Counted from the stretch's first letter, positions 30,680-40,844 are shown. The stretch: DNA of 64,000 nucleotides from Modicisalibacter ilicicola DSM 19980 (GCF_900128925.1 NZ_FQUJ01000006.1:97388-161387), one strand, 5' to 3'. Translations and numbers: made by a program. The notes: generated by a model from the sequence alone, not told the origin.

Positions 30680-30708
30680 ACGCTCTATCGACGATAGGGC
30701 GTTTTTTT
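30680..30708 (+). terminator. Rho-independent terminator of clpA
   Basis: ACGCTCTATCG paired with CGATAGGGCGT (one G-U pair), followed by TTTTTTT, about 80 bases past the clpA stop. Confidence 0.9.
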
Positions 30709-30791
30709 AGTGCGCGAGGGAGGTGGCGTATCAAGACCAGACGGGCGCCTGTCCGGAAGGTCGGCGAGCGCGGGCGCTTTCCAGGCGGCAA

Positions 30792-31010
30792 CTAGCGTGA
30801 GCGATAGACGATACGTCCCTTCGACAGATCGTAGGGAGTCAGCTCCACCTTGACCTTGTCACCCGTCAGGATGCGGATGTAGTTCTTGCGCATCTTGCCC
30901 GAGATGTGGGCGGTTACCACGTGGCCGTTCTCAAGCTCGACGCGAAACATGGTGTTGGGCAGGGTGTCGACGACGACGCCTTCCATTTCGATATGGTCTT
31001 CTCGTGCCAT
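30792..31010 (-). CDS. infA: Translation initiation factor IF-1
   Basis: This 72-residue, single S1-like OB-fold protein binds the ribosomal A site during initiation. The sequence [19 protein letters not shown] through GRIVYRSR is near-identical to the gammaproteobacterial consensus. It is convergent with clpA and downstream of aat-bpt on the same strand, the same neighbourhood as in Pseudomonas. Confidence 0.98.
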   Translation of the reverse strand: MAREDHIEMEGVVVDTLPNTMFRVELENGHVVTAHISGKMRKNYIRILTGDKVKVELTPYDLSKGRIVYRSR

Positions 31011-31137
31011 CTAGGCCTTTCCTCAGGTAGTGGTCATCCGGTGTCGATCATCAAGACGCCTTCTAGAGGACGCCTTTGCTGATCAAGATAGCCCGCTATT
31101 GTGCCGCATGCCGCGCGTCATGGCAAAAAACCGCAGG

Positions 31138-31875
31138 TCAAAGAGGAATCGAACGTCGCCAGTGGCGCCCGTCAAGGAATTCGAGAGGCTGGAAGGCACG
31201 TTTGTAGTTCATCTTGGGCGATTCACGGATCCAGTAGCCAAGATAGACGTGCGGCAGTCCACGCGATCGTGCCAGTTCCACCTGGCGGAGCACTGCAAAG
31301 GTGCCCAGCGATCGCCGTTCGTGATCCACGCCTGGATCGAAGAAGGTATAGATGGAGGAAAGGCCGTGACTGAGCAGGTCGATGGCTGCCACGGCCATCA
31401 GTTGTTCCCCGAGACGAAATTCCAGTAGTCGAGCGTAGGGGTGTTCGAGGGTGAGGAAGGTGCGATATTGCTCGTGGCTCGGCGGGTACATGTCGCCGTC
31501 GGCGTGCCGAGCACGAATGTAACGCGCGTACAGCGCATAGTGTTCACTGTTGAAGGTGGCCGGCAACTCCCGCACCTGCAGGTCGGCGTTGCGTCGCATC
31601 AGCCGGCGCTGGGTACGGTTGGGCGTGAAGTCATCCACGGGGATGCGCACCGAAATGCACGCGTTGCACCCTTCACAGTGCGGCCGATAGAGATGCCGTC
31701 CACTGCGGCGAAAGCCAAGCAGCGCCAGGGCGTCGTAGACGCCCTGGCCGGGTGACTCCTGGGGATCCAGAAACAGGGTCGTGGCCTCGTGGTTGGGCAA
31801 GTAACTGCAGGCATGCGGGACGGTCAGAAAGAAGCGCAGATCCCGCGTCGGCTGCGGCGGAGCGCTGCTGCTCAC
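31138..31875 (-). CDS. bpt: Aspartate/glutamate leucyltransferase (Bpt, ATE1-related)
   Basis: This 245-residue aminoacyl-tRNA-protein transferase of the Bpt family moves Leu from tRNA onto N-terminal Asp or Glu, making a ClpS-recognised degron. The N-terminal Cys motif CEGCNACISVR and the C-terminal LPHVYLGYWIRESPKMNYK are the family marks. The GTG start at 31875 overlaps the aat stop (GTGA), with AGGAGG 8 bases upstream. With Aat, ClpS and ClpA nearby, this forms a compact N-end-rule cluster. Confidence 0.94.
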   Translation of the reverse strand: MSSSAPPQPTRDLRFFLTVPHACSYLPNHEATTLFLDPQESPGQGVYDALALLGFRRSGRHLYRPHCEGCNACISVRIPVDDFTPNRTQRRLMRRNADLQVRELPATFNSEHYALYARYIRARHADGDMYPPSHEQYRTFLTLEHPYARLLEFRLGEQLMAVAAIDLLSHGLSSIYTFFDPGVDHERRSLGTFAVLRQVELARSRGLPHVYLGYWIRESPKMNYKRAFQPLEFLDGRHWRRSIPL

Positions 31876-32588
31876 GATGTTGGCCTCCTGGGATGCTCGA
31901 TGGTAGGCGTGGACGTATTCCAGTCCGCTACCGGCTGGTTCGTATACTGCTCAAGATAGTCGAGGAATTCAGCACGAGCGACGTCGCGAGCTCCCAGGCT
32001 GACCAGGTGCGGCGTGGGCATCTGGCAGTCGATCAACCCTCCTCCCCGGGCCTCGAGGTGGCGCGCCAGATGAACCAGGGCAACCTTGGAGGCATCACGT
32101 TCGAGACTGAACATGGATTCGCCGAAGAATACGCGTCCAAGGGCGACACCATAGAGACCGCCGACCAGGCGCCCCTCGAGCCAGACATCGACCGAGTGCG
32201 CGTATCCCATGCGATGCAGTCGGCGGTAGGCTGCTTCCATCGTCGCGGTGATCCAGGTGCCCTCGACATCGGCGCGAAGAGAGGCGCAGGCCTTGATGAC
32301 GGCATCGAAGTTCCGATCGAAAGTGACCGTGAAGCCTGCATTGCGCAGGCGTTTGGCCAGGCTGCGTCGCACCCGGATTTCTTCGGGAAAGAGCACCAGG
32401 CGTGGGTCGGGGCTCCACCACAGGATGGGCTGATCCTCGGAATACCAGGGGAATATGCCGCGCCGGTAGGCGGCCAGTAGCCAGTCCGGGGTAAGGTCAC
32501 CACCCGCCGCCAGCAAGCCGTTGGGGTCGTCCAGGGCGCGATCCGGATCCGGGAAGTGAACGGGGCGAGGCGGGAGCCAGGGCAGCAT
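31872..32588 (-). CDS. aat: Leucyl/phenylalanyl-tRNA-protein transferase
   Basis: This 238-residue GNAT-related transferase adds Leu or Phe to proteins with N-terminal Arg or Lys. Signature stretches are YRRGIFPWYSEDQPILWWSPDPR near residue 45, GGLYGVALGRVFFGESMFS, and the C-terminal LIDCQMPTPHLVSLGA. It is co-translated with bpt and divergent from ftsK. Its products are recognised by ClpS and degraded by ClpAP. Confidence 0.96.
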   Translation of the reverse strand: MLPWLPPRPVHFPDPDRALDDPNGLLAAGGDLTPDWLLAAYRRGIFPWYSEDQPILWWSPDPRLVLFPEEIRVRRSLAKRLRNAGFTVTFDRNFDAVIKACASLRADVEGTWITATMEAAYRRLHRMGYAHSVDVWLEGRLVGGLYGVALGRVFFGESMFSLERDASKVALVHLARHLEARGGGLIDCQMPTPHLVSLGARDVARAEFLDYLEQYTNQPVADWNTSTPTIEHPRRPTS

Positions 32589-32818
32589 GGTGTCGTCATG
32601 TCGTCAGGAGTGGCGGACAGTCTGCCGCTGTTGATCGATGATCTCAACGGCATATCGATGACCTCATCGCTCATCCAGGTTGCGCGTCCCCCTGTGCCCC
32701 ACCGTTCATGCTCGGTATGATGTCCAGCGAAAAGGTCAATCTCCCTGCGCGTGAGATGTATGGTCCTTTGGATACGAGGGCGTTGGCGTCTGTATGCGAG
32801 GTGAAGAGGAATAGTCAT

Positions 32819-35800
32819 TTGAGTACCAAGAAAAAACCTGTGAACCGTCGGCGTTCGACGGCCCAGGCCAAGGAGAAGGCGCGACGCTTTGGTCTGCGCC
32901 TGCAAGGCTCTACCCGAGAGGGCGTGGTCATCCTGCTGCTGGCGGCCTGCGTGTTCCTGCTGCTGGCACTTTTCAGCTATACGCCTCAGGACCCCGGCTG
33001 GTCCCACAGTGGGCCCGAGCAAGATGTCGCCAACTGGATGGGGCAGATAGGTGCCTGGTTGTCGGATGTGCTGTACTCCCTGTTCGGTGCCAGTGCGCTC
33101 TGGTGGCCGGGCATGCTGGGGTTCGCCGCCTGGCGGCTGATGATGCAGCGGGAAATACGCCTCGAGTGGGATGCCACTGCCATGGCGGTCAGGGCCGGTG
33201 GCTTCATCCTGCTGCTGTTGGCAACCACCAGTCTGGGAGCATTGCATTTCTACAACCCGGCCAGCGAGCTTCCCTATTCCGCCGGGGGCATCCTGGGCGA
33301 AGGGCTCAGGGATGCGCTGGTGCCTCTGGTGGGGCTGCGCGGTACGACCTTGCTGTCGCTGGCTTCCTTTCTTTGCGGCTTTCCGCTGTTTACCGGTCTG
33401 TCATGGCTGACGGTGATGGACGAGGTGGGAATGCGTACCCAGCGCCTGCTGAGCTGGATTCATGGCCAGTTCGGCGGCGCCCGTGAGCAGCTGGCCTCTG
33501 GCCGTGACGAAGGACAGGAACGACGCGCTGCCCGGGAGGAAGCCAGCACCGCCGAGACGCGCGACATGGCCGAGCCCCAGCCCTGGTGGCGGCGCTGGTT
33601 TGGCCGTGGCAAGGGGCCGCAACTGGCCCACTGGGATGCCGAGCCGGCGCTTGCCGGTGGAAGGCGTCTGGAGCCGCGGTTCGAGGAAGAGCAGGAGCAG
33701 GAGCCGTTGCCATCCCGCGATCCCGGCATGACGCTGCGTGCCGAGCGCGACTCGGGAACCTCCATTCCCTGGGAGGTGCCTGAGCGCACGCCGTCTGCCA
33801 AGCAGCCGGGAGCCGCCTACACGGCGCAGGAGGAACGTCTCCAGACCGCCTTCGCCACTTCACCCTCGCAGCCGGCGCCCGGGGCTGCCTCCTCGCGCGA
33901 TTCTTCCGTCGACGATTCGCGCATCCCGGCCAGTCTGCGACGCCCCGTCGATCCGGAGCCCGAGAGGCCGCCTCGGGAGCCCTCGCACAACCGGGAGCCG
34001 GAACCGGCGGTAGAGGCATTTGATGATGAACCCCATGCATTCGCCTCTTCGGCGTCATCACCCCATTCAGCGGCACGCCAAGGTCCACCCGACATCAACT
34101 GGGACGAATGGGACGATGGCGAGGAAGAAAAAGAGAAGGGGAGCGAGCCGCGCCTGACCTGGAGCGATGCATCGGCCTCTTCAGCCGATGAAGAACTCCC
34201 CCGGCTGCACGATGCCCCGAAAACGGATGACGAATCCCCTCAGCGCGTGGCGAGTGCCGAGCAGGCGCGCGAGGCCGCTGCGGACCCTCAAGGGCCGACA
34301 CTCTGGACGGTCGAACATCTGCAGAATCAGCGGCCGGCCATGGACGATCTGGCCGAGCCCGATGGCGATCTGCCTTCGGTTCGCCTGCTGACGCCGCCGG
34401 AGCCCGCCAAGCCCAATTATTCGCCCCAGCAACTCGCCGACATGGCGGAGCTGCTGGAGACCCGTCTGCGCGAATACGGTGTCAAGGCCGAGGTCGTCGA
34501 GACCTGGCCCGGGCCAGTCATCACCCGCTTCGAGATCAAGCCGGCGGCGGGTGTCAAGGTGTCCAAGATCAGCAATCTTGCCAAGGACCTGGCCCGTTCG
34601 CTGATGGTCAAGAGCGTGCGAGTGGTCGAGGTGATTCCCGGACGTCCCACAGTGGGCATCGAGATCCCCAACCCTCACCGCGCGATGATCCGCCTGCGAG
34701 AGGTCACCGATTCCGATGCCTTCCAGCAGGCCGCCTCGACTCTGACCCTGGCGCTCGGCCACGACATCGGGGGCGCTCCGGTGGTGGCCAATCTGGGCAA
34801 GATGCCCCATCTGCTGGTGGCGGGCACCACCGGTTCCGGCAAGTCGGTCGGGGTCAATGCCATGCTGATCTCGATGTTGCTCAAGGCGACACCGGACGAG
34901 GTGCGAATGATCATGGTCGATCCCAAGATGCTCGAACTCTCGGTCTACGATGGCATTCCGCATCTGCTCGCGCCGGTGGTCACCGACATGAAGGAGGCCG
35001 CCAACAGCCTGCGCTGGTGCGTGGCCGAGATGGAGCGCCGCTACAAGCTGATGGCGGCCATGGGGGTGCGCAACATTGCCGGCTTCAACGCCAAGCTCGA
35101 TGAAGCCGAGCGGGCCGGTGCCCAGGTGGCCGACCCGCTGTGGGAGCCGCAACCCTGGCAGATGCATGAGCAGCCGCCCGTGCTGGAGAAGCTGCCCTAC
35201 ATCGTCGTGGTGATCGATGAATTCGCCGACATGTTCATGATCGTCGGCAAGAAGGTCGAGGAACTGATCGCACGCCTGGCCCAGAAGGCGCGTGCCGCGG
35301 GCATCCACCTCATTCTCGCTACCCAGCGGCCCTCGGTGGATGTGGTCACCGGCCTGATCAAGGCCAATATTCCGACCCGCATGGCCTTCCAGGTGTCGTC
35401 CAAGGTCGATTCGCGCACCATCCTCGATCAGGGCGGGGCCGAGGCGTTGCTGGGACACGGCGACATGCTCTATCTGCCGGCGGGCTCCGGCATGCCGACC
35501 CGCGTGCACGGCGCCTTCGTCGATGACGACGAGGTGCACCGCATCGTCGAGGACTGGAAGCGTCGCGGCGAGCCGGAATATATCGAAGAGATATTGACCG
35601 GTGGCGTGAACGCCGACGCCCTGACCGGGCTGGAGGCCGAAGGTGGGGGCGATGGCGACGATGCGGAGCAGGATGCCCTGTACGACGAGGCGGTGATGTT
35701 CGTCACCGAATCGCGCCGGGCCTCGATCTCCGCGGTGCAGCGCCGTTTCAAGATCGGCTACAACCGTGCCGCGCGGCTCGTCGAAGCGATGGAGGCGGCG

Positions 35801-35869
35801 GGTGTCGTCTCCTCCATGGGCAGCAATGGTAGCCGCGAGGTATTGGCACCGCCGCCGGTCGGTGACTGA
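32819..35869 (+). CDS. ftsK: DNA translocase FtsK
   Basis: This is the divisome-associated DNA pump that clears and unlinks chromosome termini at the septum. Its ~1016 residues comprise an N-terminal membrane domain with four helices (about residues 30-195), a long Glu/Pro/Arg-rich linker (about 220-540), the RecA-like motor with Walker [12 protein letters not shown] near residue 668 and Walker [14 protein letters not shown], and a C-terminal gamma winged helix ([21 protein letters not shown]) that reads KOPS. The TTG at 32819 is preferred: AGAGGA lies just upstream and MSTKKKP is the natural N-terminus; in-frame ATGs up to 111 bases earlier give a non-conserved extension. lolA follows after 119 bases. 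Confidence 0.95.
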   Translation: MSTKKKPVNRRRSTAQAKEKARRFGLRLQGSTREGVVILLLAACVFLLLALFSYTPQDPGWSHSGPEQDVANWMGQIGAWLSDVLYSLFGASALWWPGMLGFAAWRLMMQREIRLEWDATAMAVRAGGFILLLLATTSLGALHFYNPASELPYSAGGILGEGLRDALVPLVGLRGTTLLSLASFLCGFPLFTGLSWLTVMDEVGMRTQRLLSWIHGQFGGAREQLASGRDEGQERRAAREEASTAETRDMAEPQPWWRRWFGRGKGPQLAHWDAEPALAGGRRLEPRFEEEQEQEPLPSRDPGMTLRAERDSGTSIPWEVPERTPSAKQPGAAYTAQEERLQTAFATSPSQPAPGAASSRDSSVDDSRIPASLRRPVDPEPERPPREPSHNREPEPAVEAFDDEPHAFASSASSPHSAARQGPPDINWDEWDDGEEEKEKGSEPRLTWSDASASSADEELPRLHDAPKTDDESPQRVASAEQAREAAADPQGPTLWTVEHLQNQRPAMDDLAEPDGDLPSVRLLTPPEPAKPNYSPQQLADMAELLETRLREYGVKAEVVETWPGPVITRFEIKPAAGVKVSKISNLAKDLARSLMVKSVRVVEVIPGRPTVGIEIPNPHRAMIRLREVTDSDAFQQAASTLTLALGHDIGGAPVVANLGKMPHLLVAGTTGSGKSVGVNAMLISMLLKATPDEVRMIMVDPKMLELSVYDGIPHLLAPVVTDMKEAANSLRWCVAEMERRYKLMAAMGVRNIAGFNAKLDEAERAGAQVADPLWEPQPWQMHEQPPVLEKLPYIVVVIDEFADMFMIVGKKVEELIARLAQKARAAGIHLILATQRPSVDVVTGLIKANIPTRMAFQVSSKVDSRTILDQGGAEALLGHGDMLYLPAGSGMPTRVHGAFVDDDEVHRIVEDWKRRGEPEYIEEILTGGVNADALTGLEAEGGGDGDDAEQDALYDEAVMFVTESRRASISAVQRRFKIGYNRAARLVEAMEAAGVVSSMGSNGSREVLAPPPVGD

Positions 35870-35988
35870 GAAACGTGCAGTCACTGAGGAAATCAGGGGC
35901 TTGCTGCAGTAATTTGCCCATTGCGGCGGTCCATGAATCGACACGGTCGCACGCGGCCGCTCGACATCCATCGAACCAAGGAGAAGGC

Positions 35989-36624
35989 ATGCAGCCATTG
36001 TTCAAAGGGCTGGCAGCAGTGGGGGTGGCATTGTTGATGCCGCTGGTCGTGAAGGCCGACGAGCAGGCCGCCTCGCGGCTGACCCAGTTGCTCGAGCCCC
36101 TCGAGACCTATTCCGCCGATTTCGAACAGCAGATTCTCGACAGCGGCGGTGCTCGATTGCAGAGCGCCAGCGGCACGATGTGGCTGTCGCGCCCCGGCAA
36201 GTTTCGCTGGGAGGTCGATGAGCCCTACGAACAGGTCGTGGTCTCCGATGGCGACCAGGTCTACCTGTACGATCCCGATCTTGCCCAGGTGACGGTGCAG
36301 CCGCTGGATACCCGGGTGACCCATACCCCGGCGCTGCTGCTTTCAGGTAGCGCCGACGCCCTGGCCGAGAGCTATGAGGTGACGCGCCGGCAACAGGGCA
36401 CCCGCGAAACCTTCAGGCTGACGCCGAAGAGCCCCGACACGCTGTTCGAGCAACTCCAGCTCGTGTTCGATTCCGAACAGCTGGCCGGGTTGCGCATGGA
36501 CGATAGCACGGGGCAGCAGACCGCCATCGGTTTCGACGCGATCGAGCACAATCGGCAGATCGACCCGGCCAAGTTCGAGTTCGAGATCCCCGATGATGTG
36601 GATGTGATTCGCGAATCGCGCTGA
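35989..36624 (+). CDS. lolA: Outer-membrane lipoprotein carrier protein LolA
   Basis: This periplasmic chaperone shuttles lipoproteins from the LolCDE complex to LolB. The 211-residue protein has a signal peptide of about 20 residues (ending VVKADE), then the LolA fold: TYSADFEQQILDSGG, GTMWLSRPGKFRWEVDEPYEQVVVSDG-type strands and VYLYDPDLAQV. The ATG at 35989 has AAGGAGAAGG upstream. It lies between ftsK and the convergent rarA, a conserved order. Confidence 0.95.
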   Translation: MQPLFKGLAAVGVALLMPLVVKADEQAASRLTQLLEPLETYSADFEQQILDSGGARLQSASGTMWLSRPGKFRWEVDEPYEQVVVSDGDQVYLYDPDLAQVTVQPLDTRVTHTPALLLSGSADALAESYEVTRRQQGTRETFRLTPKSPDTLFEQLQLVFDSEQLAGLRMDDSTGQQTAIGFDAIEHNRQIDPAKFEFEIPDDVDVIRESR

Positions 36625-36649
36625 TTGCCTTCCTGTCCTCTTGGCTAGA

Positions 36650-36678
36650 ACCGTCCGGGCCTCTCGGGCGGTTTTTTT
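36650..36678 (+). terminator. Rho-independent terminator of lolA
   Basis: ACCGTCCG, a loop, CGGGCGGT and then a run of seven T, 26 bases after the lolA stop. Confidence 0.9.
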
Positions 36679-36720
36679 AGGTTCATTGCAAATTAGCGCC
36701 GGCACCACTACACGGCATTC

Positions 36721-36821
36721 GCCCGATGAATCGGGCCCCCGCCAGCACCCGAAATCTGGGCTTTTGTGGGAGCTCGCTTCAGCGAGCGAGGGGTTGGCCG
36801 GAATCGCCCGATGAATCGAGC
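36721..36821. repeat. Cluster of three REP-like palindromes
   Basis: Three short palindromes lie in the lolA-rarA convergent gap: GCCCGATGAATCGGGC (36721-36736), GCTCGCTTCAGCGAGC preceded by TGTGGGA (36772-36787), and GCCCGATGAATCGAGC (36806-36821). Units 1 and 3 are near-identical, and unit 2 has the GTGGGAGC lead typical of REP elements in pseudomonads and relatives. They contain no gene. Confidence 0.7.
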
Positions 36822-36868
36822 TCCTGCCACCCCGCAGCCATTCACGGAAATCCGTGAAGATCCTTTTT

Positions 36869-38212
36869 TTAGCCATTGTTTTCCTGGTCCGCCTGACTGT
36901 CCAGCTCGGCTCGATACTCCAGCATCTGCTTGAAGCGCTTTTCCTGGCCCTGTTCGCCGGGCTCGAAGAAGCGCGCTCTCGGCAGTTCGTCCGGCCAGCA
37001 GTCGTGAGCGCTGCCTGCCGGGTAGCCCTGGGGTTCGTTGTGGGCGTAGCGATAGCCCTCGCCATGCCCCAGCGAGGCCATCAGCTTGGTCGGCGCATTG
37101 CGCAGATAGGTGGGCACTTCCAGGTCCGGGTGTTCGGCGACGAAACCCCTGGCCCCCTTCCAGGCGCGATCGATGGCGTTGCTCTTGGGGGCCACCGCCA
37201 GATGGATGGCGGCATGGGCGATGGCCCGTTGCCCCTCGTAATCGCCCAGCCGCAGATAGGCATCCCAGGCGGCCATGACCAGTGGCAGGGCGCGAGGTTC
37301 GGCGTTGCCGACGTCCTCGGAGGCGATGGCCGCCAGGCGGCGTATGACATCGAGGGGGTCGCCGCCCCCCTGCATGAACTGCGCCATGTACAGCAATGCC
37401 GCATCGGGACGCGACGAGCGAACCGACTTGTGAATGGCGGAGAGCAGGTCGTAGTAGTGATCGCCCTGCTTGTCGAAGGCGCTGGCCCGATGGCCGATCA
37501 CGGCTTGCAGGGCGTCCTTGTCCAGGCGCTCATGGTCGCCTTCCTGGCGTGTGAAGTCGCTGGCGGTCTCCAGCAGGCCCAGGGCGCGGCGAGCATCGCC
37601 ACTGCTGGCCCGGGCGAGTACGGCCAATACCTCCTCGTCGACCTTGATGCGCCGGCTGCCCAGGCCGCGCTCCTCGTCTTCCAGCGCCCGGCGAAGCACA
37701 TCGATCAGGTCGGCCTCGTCGAGTTTCCTGAGGACATAGACCCGGGCCCGGGAGATGAGCGCCGAGTTGACCTCGAAGGAGGGGTTCTCCGTGGTGGCGC
37801 CGATCAAGGTCAGCAGCCCGGATTCGACGTGCGGCAGCAACGCATCCTGCTGACTCTTGTTGAGGCGGTGGATCTCGTCGAGAAACAGCACGGTCGGGCG
37901 TTGCTGGCTCAGGCCGATCCGTGCCCGTTCCACGGCAGCACGGATCTCCTTCACTCCCGCCATGACCGCCGAGAGATGTTCCAGTTGTGCCCCGGAGGCC
38001 TCGGCGAGTATTTCGGCCAAGGTCGTCTTGCCGACCCCCGGCGGCCCCCACAGGATCATCGAGCGCAATGTGCCGCTCTCGACCATGCGCCGCAGAGGCT
38101 TGTCGGGACCGACCAGGGCTTGCTGGCCGATATAGTCGTCGAGCCGTCGGGGGCGCATGCGAAAGGCCAGCGGAGCATTGTCCTGTTGAGCGTCTTGACT
38201 GAATAGATCCAT
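36869..38212 (-). CDS. rarA: Replication-associated recombination protein A (AAA+ ATPase)
   Basis: This 447-residue clamp-loader-like AAA+ protein of the RarA/MgsA/WRNIP1 family acts at stalled forks. Walker A is [13 protein letters not shown] near residue 56, and Walker B is [21 protein letters not shown]. Sensor region [16 protein letters not shown] and the C-terminal tetramerisation region [27 protein letters not shown]-type sequence are intact. The usual downstream crcB-serS pair is absent here; the gene is convergent with lolA. Confidence 0.95.
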   Translation of the reverse strand: MDLFSQDAQQDNAPLAFRMRPRRLDDYIGQQALVGPDKPLRRMVESGTLRSMILWGPPGVGKTTLAEILAEASGAQLEHLSAVMAGVKEIRAAVERARIGLSQQRPTVLFLDEIHRLNKSQQDALLPHVESGLLTLIGATTENPSFEVNSALISRARVYVLRKLDEADLIDVLRRALEDEERGLGSRRIKVDEEVLAVLARASSGDARRALGLLETASDFTRQEGDHERLDKDALQAVIGHRASAFDKQGDHYYDLLSAIHKSVRSSRPDAALLYMAQFMQGGGDPLDVIRRLAAIASEDVGNAEPRALPLVMAAWDAYLRLGDYEGQRAIAHAAIHLAVAPKSNAIDRAWKGARGFVAEHPDLEVPTYLRNAPTKLMASLGHGEGYRYAHNEPQGYPAGSAHDCWPDELPRARFFEPGEQGQEKRFKQMLEYRAELDSQADQENNG

Positions 38213-38388
38213 GATGTTCGGCTCGCATGTAAAGAATCAGGGCCCGGCCCTTGCTCGATGTATCGCAAGATCCTGAAGGGCCTGTGAATATGCGCGCAAA
38301 ATTTTTACGGGCGTAATGGTGTCGTAACGACTAGGGTAAACATTTGGACCAGGACACGCGGCGTGGCCACTTTTCTGTTTGACCGCGA

Positions 38389-38422
38389 GGCTCGCCATGC
38401 TGCCGGTAATGGACGGCGAGCC
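38389..38422. repeat. Inverted repeat in the rarA / hemerythrin-like divergent gap
   Basis: GGCTCGCC and GGCGAGCC form a perfect 8-bp inverted repeat with an 18-base spacer in the 296-base divergent region between rarA and the hemerythrin-like gene. It lies about 87 bases upstream of the latter. It could be an operator or an RNA hairpin; there is no further support for either. Nothing else was seen in this gap. Confidence 0.35.
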
Positions 38423-38508
38423 CCGGGTACGGTATCCGTGTCATCTACATCGGCGATAATGCAGGGCAGCGCATCGACATGCCCTGCTCAAGCATAGGAG
38501 ACTTCCCC

Positions 38509-39060
38509 ATGCCCATGCTCACCCAACTGCGACAAGATCATGCCAACATGGCGCGGTTGCTGCACGTGCTGTCGCTCAAGCACAAGACGCTGGAACAGGG
38601 CGAGCGTCCCGATTTTCATCTGGTTCGAGAGGTGGTGGATTACATTCTCGACTACATGGATACCTTTACCGTGCCGCTGGAGCGCCTCTACAGCGAGCAC
38701 CTGCTCGCCAAGGTGCCCGAGGCCGACGAGTTGAGCCGCCATCTGGCCGAGGATTATCAGGCGTTGCACGAGCGCCTCAACCAGCTTTCCCAGAACATCG
38801 ACATGATCCTCATGGACGCAGTCGTACCCATGGATCGTTTCGCGGACGATCTCAAGGCCTATCTCGACGCTCACCGCGCCTACCTGCGGGCCGAGCGCGA
38901 GCAGTTGTTTCCGCTCATTCGCGAGCATCTGACCGACGAGGACCAGATGCGTCTGCTCAAGATGCTGCCGGAAGGAGCGGAAGCCAGTCTATCGCGTCTT
39001 CAGGAGGCCTACCCGCAATTGTATGCGGAGTTCAAGGAGGCACCCTCGCCCTTTTCCTGA
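38509..39060 (+). CDS. Hemerythrin-like (HHE) four-helix protein with degenerate metal ligands
   Basis: This 183-residue all-helical cytosolic protein has the layout of bacterial HHE proteins: MLTQLRQDHANMARLLHVL at the start, a YILDYMDTF turn and an EREQLFPLIREHLTDED end. In family members the second helix carries an HHP-x-E motif binding the diiron centre. Here the same place reads TVPLE (residues 54-58), and the second His of helix four is Tyr125. Most ligand histidines are therefore missing and the iron centre is probably lost. The start at 38509 has AGGAG 8 bases upstream. The role is unknown. Confidence 0.8.
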   Translation: MPMLTQLRQDHANMARLLHVLSLKHKTLEQGERPDFHLVREVVDYILDYMDTFTVPLERLYSEHLLAKVPEADELSRHLAEDYQALHERLNQLSQNIDMILMDAVVPMDRFADDLKAYLDAHRAYLRAEREQLFPLIREHLTDEDQMRLLKMLPEGAEASLSRLQEAYPQLYAEFKEAPSPFS

Positions 39061-39079
39061 AGGTGGTCCGAGAACGCTT

Positions 39080-40342
39080 TCATCTGGCGCGTACCAGGGG
39101 CAGTTCATCCCAGCGAGTCGTGTAGCGCGGCGAACGATAGCGGCTGTTCATGCGCCAGGCCCCTTGGTGCTGCTGGACACCGAGTGTCAGTGCCTCGCGT
39201 CCGTAGCGCTGGCGAATGGTGTCCCAGGTCTCCATCAGCGCCTCCTGGCGGCGCGGTTCGGCCCCCTCGAGCAGGGAGGCCTGGCTGTAGCGTCGCGGGC
39301 TCAGTTCCGCGAGCATGATGCCCAGTTTCTGATAGGCATGCCCCGGACGCCAGAGCTGCTCCAGCAGTCGCTGGGCCTGCTGGTTGATGCGCAGGGTGTC
39401 GGCGCTGGGAAAGGGCAGTGTCGTCCATAGTGGATGGTGCTGCTGGGGGCCGGCGCGATGCCGGCTGGTACGCAGGAACACGCCGACGGCACCGGCCAGC
39501 AGGTCATCGCGGCGCAACTTTTCGCCGGCCCGCTGGCAGTGATGACGCAGGGCCTCGCTGAGTTGATCGCGGTCGTTCAGCAGGCGCCCGAAGGAGCGCG
39601 AGCAGAGTATGCTGCGTCGAGGCGTTTCCAGGTCCTGAGCTTCCAGGCAGGGTATTCCCTTGAGTTCCCGGGCCGTGCGTGCCACCACCACGCTGAAACG
39701 CTTGCGCAGCCAGGGTTCGGGGGCGTCGCGTAGCGCCGCGGCGTCGTGGATCTCGAGAGCGGCCAGCTGCAGCGCCAGGCGTGCCCCGATCCCCCAGATC
39801 GCCTTGACCGGCAGTTGCCGCAGGCGCCGGTCGAGAGCCGGGTCGCCGGCGTCCGGCCAGACGCAGACCTGGGGGCGATGCGGCATGCGCTTGGCCTGGC
39901 GGTTGGCCAGCTTGGCCAGGGTACGCGTCGGGGCGATGCCCAGCGATACCGGCAACCCCACGTGGCGCTCCACGCTCCGTACCAGGTCGCGTCCCAGGGA
40001 ATCGAGATCGCCGGTGAGACCTCGCAGATCGAGAAAGCACTCGTCGATGGAGTAGGGATCCAGGGCGGGGACGCATTCGGCCAGCACGCGCTGGACGCGT
40101 CCCGACAGGTCGCCATAGAGGGCGTAGTTGGAGGATCGGAGCACGATCCGGCGGCGCTGCGCGGCGGGAATCTTGTGCGCCGGCATGCCCATGGCGACCC
40201 CCAGTGCCTTGAGTTCCTCGGAGCGGGCGATCACGCAGCCGTCGTTGTTCGACAGGACGCCCACCGGGAGGCCTTCCAGGGCAGGGTCGAAGAGTCGTTC
40301 GCAACTGACGAAGAAGTTGTTGCAATCGATGAGTGCGTACAC
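39080..40342 (-). CDS. umuC: DNA polymerase V catalytic subunit UmuC
   Basis: This Y-family translesion polymerase has 420 residues, like E. coli UmuC (422). The first metal-ligand Asp is in [15 protein letters not shown], and the catalytic pair is in [13 protein letters not shown]. Finger residues [11 protein letters not shown] and the little-finger region [11 protein letters not shown] are present, and the C-terminal UmuC-specific tail is intact. The GTG start at 40342 lies 2 bases after the umuD stop, so it is coupled to umuD under the LexA box. No residue loss is visible in UmuC, in contrast to its partner. Confidence 0.95.
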   Translation of the reverse strand: MYALIDCNNFFVSCERLFDPALEGLPVGVLSNNDGCVIARSEELKALGVAMGMPAHKIPAAQRRRIVLRSSNYALYGDLSGRVQRVLAECVPALDPYSIDECFLDLRGLTGDLDSLGRDLVRSVERHVGLPVSLGIAPTRTLAKLANRQAKRMPHRPQVCVWPDAGDPALDRRLRQLPVKAIWGIGARLALQLAALEIHDAAALRDAPEPWLRKRFSVVVARTARELKGIPCLEAQDLETPRRSILCSRSFGRLLNDRDQLSEALRHHCQRAGEKLRRDDLLAGAVGVFLRTSRHRAGPQQHHPLWTTLPFPSADTLRINQQAQRLLEQLWRPGHAYQKLGIMLAELSPRRYSQASLLEGAEPRRQEALMETWDTIRQRYGREALTLGVQQHQGAWRMNSRYRSPRYTTRWDELPLVRAR

Positions 40343-40344
40343 GG

Positions 40345-40785
40345 TCAGCTCGCCCGCCGGCAGTCATGGATGACATGCGAGACAAGCCCCCACAGCCGGC
40401 AGTCATCGTCACCGTCCAGCGGCAGGCGCGCCTTGCGCGGGTCGCCACCGCGCAGCCACCAGCGCACACCTTGGTTCTCCACTTGCTGGAGGGTCAACTC
40501 GCCATCGATGATGGCCACGACCCACTGGCCGGCCCTCACCGTCTGGGAGCGGTCGACGATCAGCAGATCGCCGTCATGGAAGCCGGCCGTTGCCAGGTGG
40601 CCACCGGTCACGCGCATGATGAAGGTCGAAGCCGGGCGCGGGATCAGGTACTGGTTGAGATCCAGCGGGGCTTCCCGGTAGTCGTCCGCGGGAGAGGGGA
40701 AGCCGCTGGCGCCACGGTGTTCCGTCTGGCAGGGGGTGATCGATGTGTTGCGGGACGGGGTGCAGGCGACGTGACTGATGCCCAT
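40345..40785 (-). CDS. umuD: UmuD-like subunit lacking the autoproteolytic Ser-Lys dyad
   Basis: This is a 146-residue LexA/UmuD-fold protein. The region GFPSPADDY...LDLNQYLI and the [10 protein letters not shown] strand align gap-free with E. coli UmuD, but the catalytic Ser60 (in GDSM) is His63 here (GGHL) and Lys97 is Gln100 (DGELTLQQ). The Cys-Gly cleavage site is Ser27-Gly28. Self-cleavage to UmuD' should therefore be impossible by the known mechanism. The frame is intact and umuC follows directly, so it is not obviously a pseudogene. The ATG at 40785 has GGAG 7 bases upstream. Expression should be SOS-controlled by the LexA box 40 bases upstream. Confidence 0.9.
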   Translation of the reverse strand: MGISHVACTPSRNTSITPCQTEHRGASGFPSPADDYREAPLDLNQYLIPRPASTFIMRVTGGHLATAGFHDGDLLIVDRSQTVRAGQWVVAIIDGELTLQQVENQGVRWWLRGGDPRKARLPLDGDDDCRLWGLVSHVIHDCRRAS

Positions 40786-40824
40786 GCGGGTCTCCGGGAC
40801 GAGAGTTGAGTATCGATGAAAACA

Positions 40825-40844
40825 TGCTGTAAAAATAAACAGTA
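40825..40844 (-). promoter_or_regulatory. LexA (SOS) box of umuDC
   Basis: Read toward umuD the 20-mer is TACTGTTTATTTTTACAGCA, matching the CTGT-N8-ACAG gammaproteobacterial LexA consensus perfectly in both half-sites with an AT-rich centre. It sits 40 bases upstream of the umuD ATG, where LexA would occlude the promoter. Confidence 0.92.

Noticed and set aside
38389-38422. Hairpin upstream of the hemerythrin-like gene as a riboswitch or terminator
   Set aside because: The stem is only 8 bp with no U-tract and no match to a riboswitch core. It is listed only as an inverted repeat.
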